Part shown: positions 62,201 to 64,000 of the stretch, piece by piece
How positions within the stretch are numbered: the stretch's first letter is position 1
Layout of the letters: every line of letters begins with the position of its first letter
Notes under the pieces: model-generated
The model's input: the letters and a program-made list of their open reading frames with translations, nothing else
What the model was told of the DNA's origin: nothing
Databases searched by the model: none
NCBI RefSeq assembly: GCF_000725495.1
Contig: NZ_KL647043.1
Span: forward strand, 50,148-114,147
Length of the DNA stretch: 64,000 nucleotides
Direction: 5' to 3'
Source of the DNA: Streptomyces aureus
GTDB lineage: Bacteria > Actinomycetota > Actinomycetes > Streptomycetales > Streptomycetaceae
Translations under genes and position numbers: made by a program

Positions 62201-63026
62201 CACCCGGACCGAATGGGTGACCCCGGGTCAGGACTGGAGGGAGTTCCACACGCAGGGCGTCGACGAAGCCCTGCCCTGGACGATGGTGTCGGGCGACAAC
62301 ACGTACGCCAAGGGCAGCACCACCCGTCTGGACTGGTTCGCTCCGGCGACCCGGCCCGGCCAGAACGAGTCCTTCGGCGTGTACAACTCCCGTTGGCAGA
62401 ACTACATGACCTGGAATGTGCAGGCCTGGGCTTCCGCCGCCGACCACATGCGGCTGGGCGGCTACCTGCCGTGGGGTCAGACACCGTCCCACCTGCAGAT
62501 CTTCCAGGGCGGCACGCAGATCTACGACAATCCCGTGAGCGGCGACATGCAGTGGCAGGAGGTACCGGCCGGCAACCTGCCCTACCGCGCCGTCCTCGAC
62601 GTGGAGCGGCCCGGTGACGTCTTCAGGCTGTCGACGCGAACCCACACGCAGTGGACGTTCATGTCCGACACCGTGGACTCGGATTCCTTCGAACCCTTCT
62701 CGGTGCTGAACCTGGACTACCGGCTGGACTCGGATCTGCACGGCGACGTCAGGGCCGGTACGGCTCAAAAGATGGTACTCAGCCCGGTGTCGATGGGCGG
62801 CGGCACCGTACCCGGCAGGGTCACCACGGTGAAGCTGGAGGTCTCGTACGACGATGGCGCCACCTGGCAGAAGGTTCCGGTGGTCAAAGGCACGGGCGGC
62901 TCCTGGACCGGTCGGTTCAAGACGGCCAGGAAGCCCGGCGGCTTCGTCTCGGTCCGGGCGGGCGCCGTGACGAGCAGCGGTTTCGGTGTCAAGAACGAGA
63001 TCATCCGGGCGTACGGCCTGCGTTGA
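59292..63026 (+). CDS. Large secreted S8 (subtilisin-like) peptidase with PA domain
   Basis: A 1244-residue protein from ATG 59292. The signal peptide (residues 1-39) ends in EPAHAAPG. The propeptide covers about residues 40-225. The peptidase S8 domain has the triad in VAVLDTGIDVNHPDL (Asp about 240), NGHGTHVAGTVAG (His about 273) and LSGTSMATPHVVGAAAI (Ser about 446), with oxyanion Asn in IAAGNAGPESI. Beta-rich modules follow, then a PA domain (VVVVERSDGISPQERAEAAAAAGAKVLLVVND, about residues 830-870) and a long C-terminal region. No anchor is visible, so it is probably an extracellular protease. Its stop codon lies at the edge of a transposon right end. Confidence 0.93.
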   Translation: MFSPSQSSASWYGRWPLVSAAAVASLLASGLAVVHEPAHAAPGKPARPAASTATHKVTLVTGDVVTVTTTADGKQIADVDRPDSAVGGVKMQTINGDLFVVPDEAAPLLGAGKLDRRLFDVTGLIEMGYDDAKMSSVPLIATYAESKSRSAVEPTAPRGSRLTRTLKGIRGAVLSTRKRQSRTFWTGLAPQGSTKLGAGVSKLWLDGRVKVNLKESVPLIGAPEAWAAGYTGKGVKVAVLDTGIDVNHPDLAGAIERTASFVPGEGITDLNGHGTHVAGTVAGSGAASGGDYKGVAPDADLYVGKVLGGADGHGQDSWVMAGMQWAAESGADVVNMSLGDAYPSDGSDPMSQTVDALSAKYGTLFVIAAGNAGPESISAPGAAASALTVAATDKQDRLASFSSTGPLAHSGGMKPDISAPGVDITAARSQDMTDGGEGLYRTLSGTSMATPHVVGAAAILAQRHPDWTGAQLKEQLMSSAKGLDAGYSPYEVGTGRVDVAAAVRATVRGTGSLFFGSYTWPQKPSDVAVTKDLTFTNTGSAEVTLKLALTGDDSAFTLGATQVSVPAGGTAAVPVTGDPQAASAGRHVGYVTATDAATGKPVTRTSVALLKEDERYDLNIKLVGRDGKPAAGWVGINLAGDVWPWNVYVDGSTTMRMAPGTYTVAGYLDVAGEKADRSGLAVLVAPETVLKDGPRDVVLDASRARLLRTEAPQRTQDRQRKVDFNVHYKGFDPSTDYRSAYVLPPAYDDVYVAPTKPMKQGTFILTTRWRKGEPQLDLSTSRGHLRFDALVQAGSRLGTATDTLGVVYAGNGSRAEYEKVRARGKVVVVERSDGISPQERAEAAAAAGAKVLLVVNDGAGSLMEYVGESTLPVATVHRDQGKALIAMAKAGRVGLTVKQTRYTPFVYDLTRDYPGRVPDRALVYTPAKRDLARIDARYYAATGTKTAEGYRSDFTLSPSFNFPDTERHPGTRTEWVTPGQDWREFHTQGVDEALPWTMVSGDNTYAKGSTTRLDWFAPATRPGQNESFGVYNSRWQNYMTWNVQAWASAADHMRLGGYLPWGQTPSHLQIFQGGTQIYDNPVSGDMQWQEVPAGNLPYRAVLDVERPGDVFRLSTRTHTQWTFMSDTVDSDSFEPFSVLNLDYRLDSDLHGDVRAGTAQKMVLSPVSMGGGTVPGRVTTVKLEVSYDDGATWQKVPVVKGTGGSWTGRFKTARKPGGFVSVRAGAVTSSGFGVKNEIIRAYGLR

Positions 63027-64000
63027 CATCCTCCCCGCCCCAAAGGGCGGGGATTCCCGCCTGGCTGCCGGTGGTGACCGGCTGGGCCTTCGGGTGGGTT
63101 CCCCGTTCAACGGGCCGTGCCCGGCACGGGATTTCCGTGCCAGGGCTGACCGGCCCTCCAGGGGCGTTTAGCCTCTCCGCCTGCCCGGCGGCGAGGATCA
63201 CTCGCGACGCATTGAGGTCACGATCATGCTCAGTACCGCAGCCCTGGCACCGCCAGATACGCACGTGCAGCGGCTTCTTCCCCTCCACGGCCCAGCAGAC
63301 CGAGCATGTCTGCGAGGAGGGCAGCCAGCGGGAGACGATGCCGACGTGCCGGCCGTAGCGGGCCGCCTTCTCCTCCAGCACGCGGCGGAACATGCCCCAC
63401 GCAGCATCGTGCACAGACTTGGCCAGGCGGGTACGGGCCAGGCCGGACACCGCCAGATCCTCGAGATAGACCGCTTGGTTGTCGCGGACCAGCCTCGAAG
63501 CACTCTGGTGGCACCAGTCCCTGCGCGCGTCGGCCACCCGGGCATGCGCACGAGCGACCTTCAGCCGGGCCTTGGCCCGGTTCCTCGACCCCTTCGCCTT
63601 CCGGCACAGCGCCTGCTGCGCCTTGTTCAGCCGGCGCTCGGCGCGCCGCAGGAAGCGGGGGTTGTCGATCACCTGCCCGGTGGACAGAACGGCGTAGTGG
63701 GTCAGGCCAAGATCGATGCCGACCTCGGACGAGAGGGGCGCGAGAGGCTCGGGCTCGACCTGAACGACGAAGCTCGCGAAGTAACGGCCCGAAGCATCCT
63801 TGATCACGGTCACAGACGACGGGGCCGACGGCAGCTCCCGGGACCAGCGGACCCGGACGTCCCCGATCTTCGCGAGGTTCAGCCGCCCGTTGTCCCGCAG
63901 CCGGAACCCGTTCCTGGAGAAACGAACGGCCTGCCGACTGTCTTTCTTCGACTTGAACACCGGAAGCCCCATACGGCGCCCTGGCCGCTTCCCCGACACC
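63001..64000 (-). CDS. tnpB: TnpB of a second IS200/IS605-type element (5' end outside window)
   Basis: Partial gene: the frame is open to the end of the window. It shows the same order as the first TnpB: EVGIDLGLTHYAVLSTG (RuvC Asp), AVYLEDLAVSGLARTRLAKS (Glu), zinc ribbon CSVCWAVEGKKPLHVRIWRCQGCGTEHDRDLNASRVILAAGQ (final Asp). It differs from the first copy through much of its length, so it is a distinct relative. The right-end hairpin here has TTTGG instead of TTTAG, so the stop is lost and the frame runs into the subtilase gene, adding NAGRTPG. No TnpA is seen in the window. Confidence 0.9.
   Translation of the reverse strand, partial: VSGKRPGRRMGLPVFKSKKDSRQAVRFSRNGFRLRDNGRLNLAKIGDVRVRWSRELPSAPSSVTVIKDASGRYFASFVVQVEPEPLAPLSSEVGIDLGLTHYAVLSTGQVIDNPRFLRRAERRLNKAQQALCRKAKGSRNRAKARLKVARAHARVADARRDWCHQSASRLVRDNQAVYLEDLAVSGLARTRLAKSVHDAAWGMFRRVLEEKAARYGRHVGIVSRWLPSSQTCSVCWAVEGKKPLHVRIWRCQGCGTEHDRDLNASRVILAAGQAERLNAPGGPVSPGTEIPCRARPVERGTHPKAQPVTTGSQAGIPALWGGEDVNAGRTPG
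63022..63061 (-). repeat. Right end of the second IS605-type element
   Basis: A 40-base segment matches 57072-57111 with 3 differences: GGCGGGAATCCCCG, then the CCTTT/GGGCGG hairpin and GAGGATGTCAAC (minus strand). The matching bases end where the flanks become unrelated, which places the element end within about a base of 63022. Confidence 0.8.

Noticed and set aside
1..64000. CRISPR arrays, rRNA genes and complete tRNA genes
   Set aside because: No regularly spaced short repeats, rRNA-like sequence or complete cloverleaf was seen; the only tRNA-like feature is the anticodon arm at 4448.

Overview
The window is high-GC actinobacterial DNA, almost certainly a Streptomyces chromosome or a close relative. 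The signs are frequent GTG starts, GGAGG ribosome sites, short translational overlaps, an HspR-like regulator, several RsbU/SpoIIE-type phosphatases, an RsbW-like kinase, an F420-type nitroreductase and choice-of-anchor-A/SpaA proteins. All reading was by eye; family names rest on motifs and layout, not on searches.

Layout. 1-7.6 kb: the end of an ABC ATPase, a TetR regulator, a repetitive surface protein, a stretch with a tRNA-Gly(CCC)-like arm and a decayed DUF4259 gene, an anchored protein and a secreted beta-propeller protein. 7.8-18.8 kb: a stress and membrane cluster (ClC channel, zinc-ribbon protein, permease, DUF4142 protein, membrane protein, MarR, PP2C phosphatase, F420-type reductase, RsbW-like kinase). 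18.8-24.3 kb: ion-homeostasis genes (a NhaD/ArsB-type permease with a damaged 5' end, a CPA1 antiporter, a SulP transporter with a divergent MerR, a CBS-pair protein). 24.4-31.9 kb: a giant DUF3686-type AAA ATPase with a flotillin gene (interrupted by an amber codon), a small membrane protein and a 41-residue coupled membrane peptide. 32-43 kb: a PucR-type regulator, two paralogous winged-helix/alpha-beta-hydrolase fusions, an acyl-CoA ligase, a penicillin-binding protein, a YihY/BrkB protein and a UDG-like protein. 43-47 kb: a coupled pair of unknown genes and an ECF-sigma operon ending in a protein with two HspR-like domains. 47-53 kb: gene relics around a DUF389 protein and a frameshifted GAF-PAS-PP2C phosphatase. 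53-55.3 kb: a three-gene module ending in an HTTM-like membrane protein. 55.3-64 kb: an IS200/IS605 element with tnpA and tnpB, a LuxR fragment, another PP2C phosphatase, a large secreted subtilase, and a second tnpB running off the window.

The most interesting signal is a 15-bp palindrome (consensus TTTGCAYNRTGCAAA, usually enclosing a -10-like hexamer). It occurs nine times between 9.0 and 43.3 kb, mostly just upstream of genes of the stress/membrane cluster. It looks like the operator of a local, undescribed regulon. The MarR regulator at 14648-15184 lies in a transcription unit whose promoter carries one copy, so it is the leading candidate for the binding protein.

The window also shows much decay: at least five broken genes, several gene fragments, and a direct repeat of the lactonase 3' end 45 kb apart that brackets the operator-rich segment. 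Some single-base frameshifts could be sequencing errors; the larger deletions are less likely to be.
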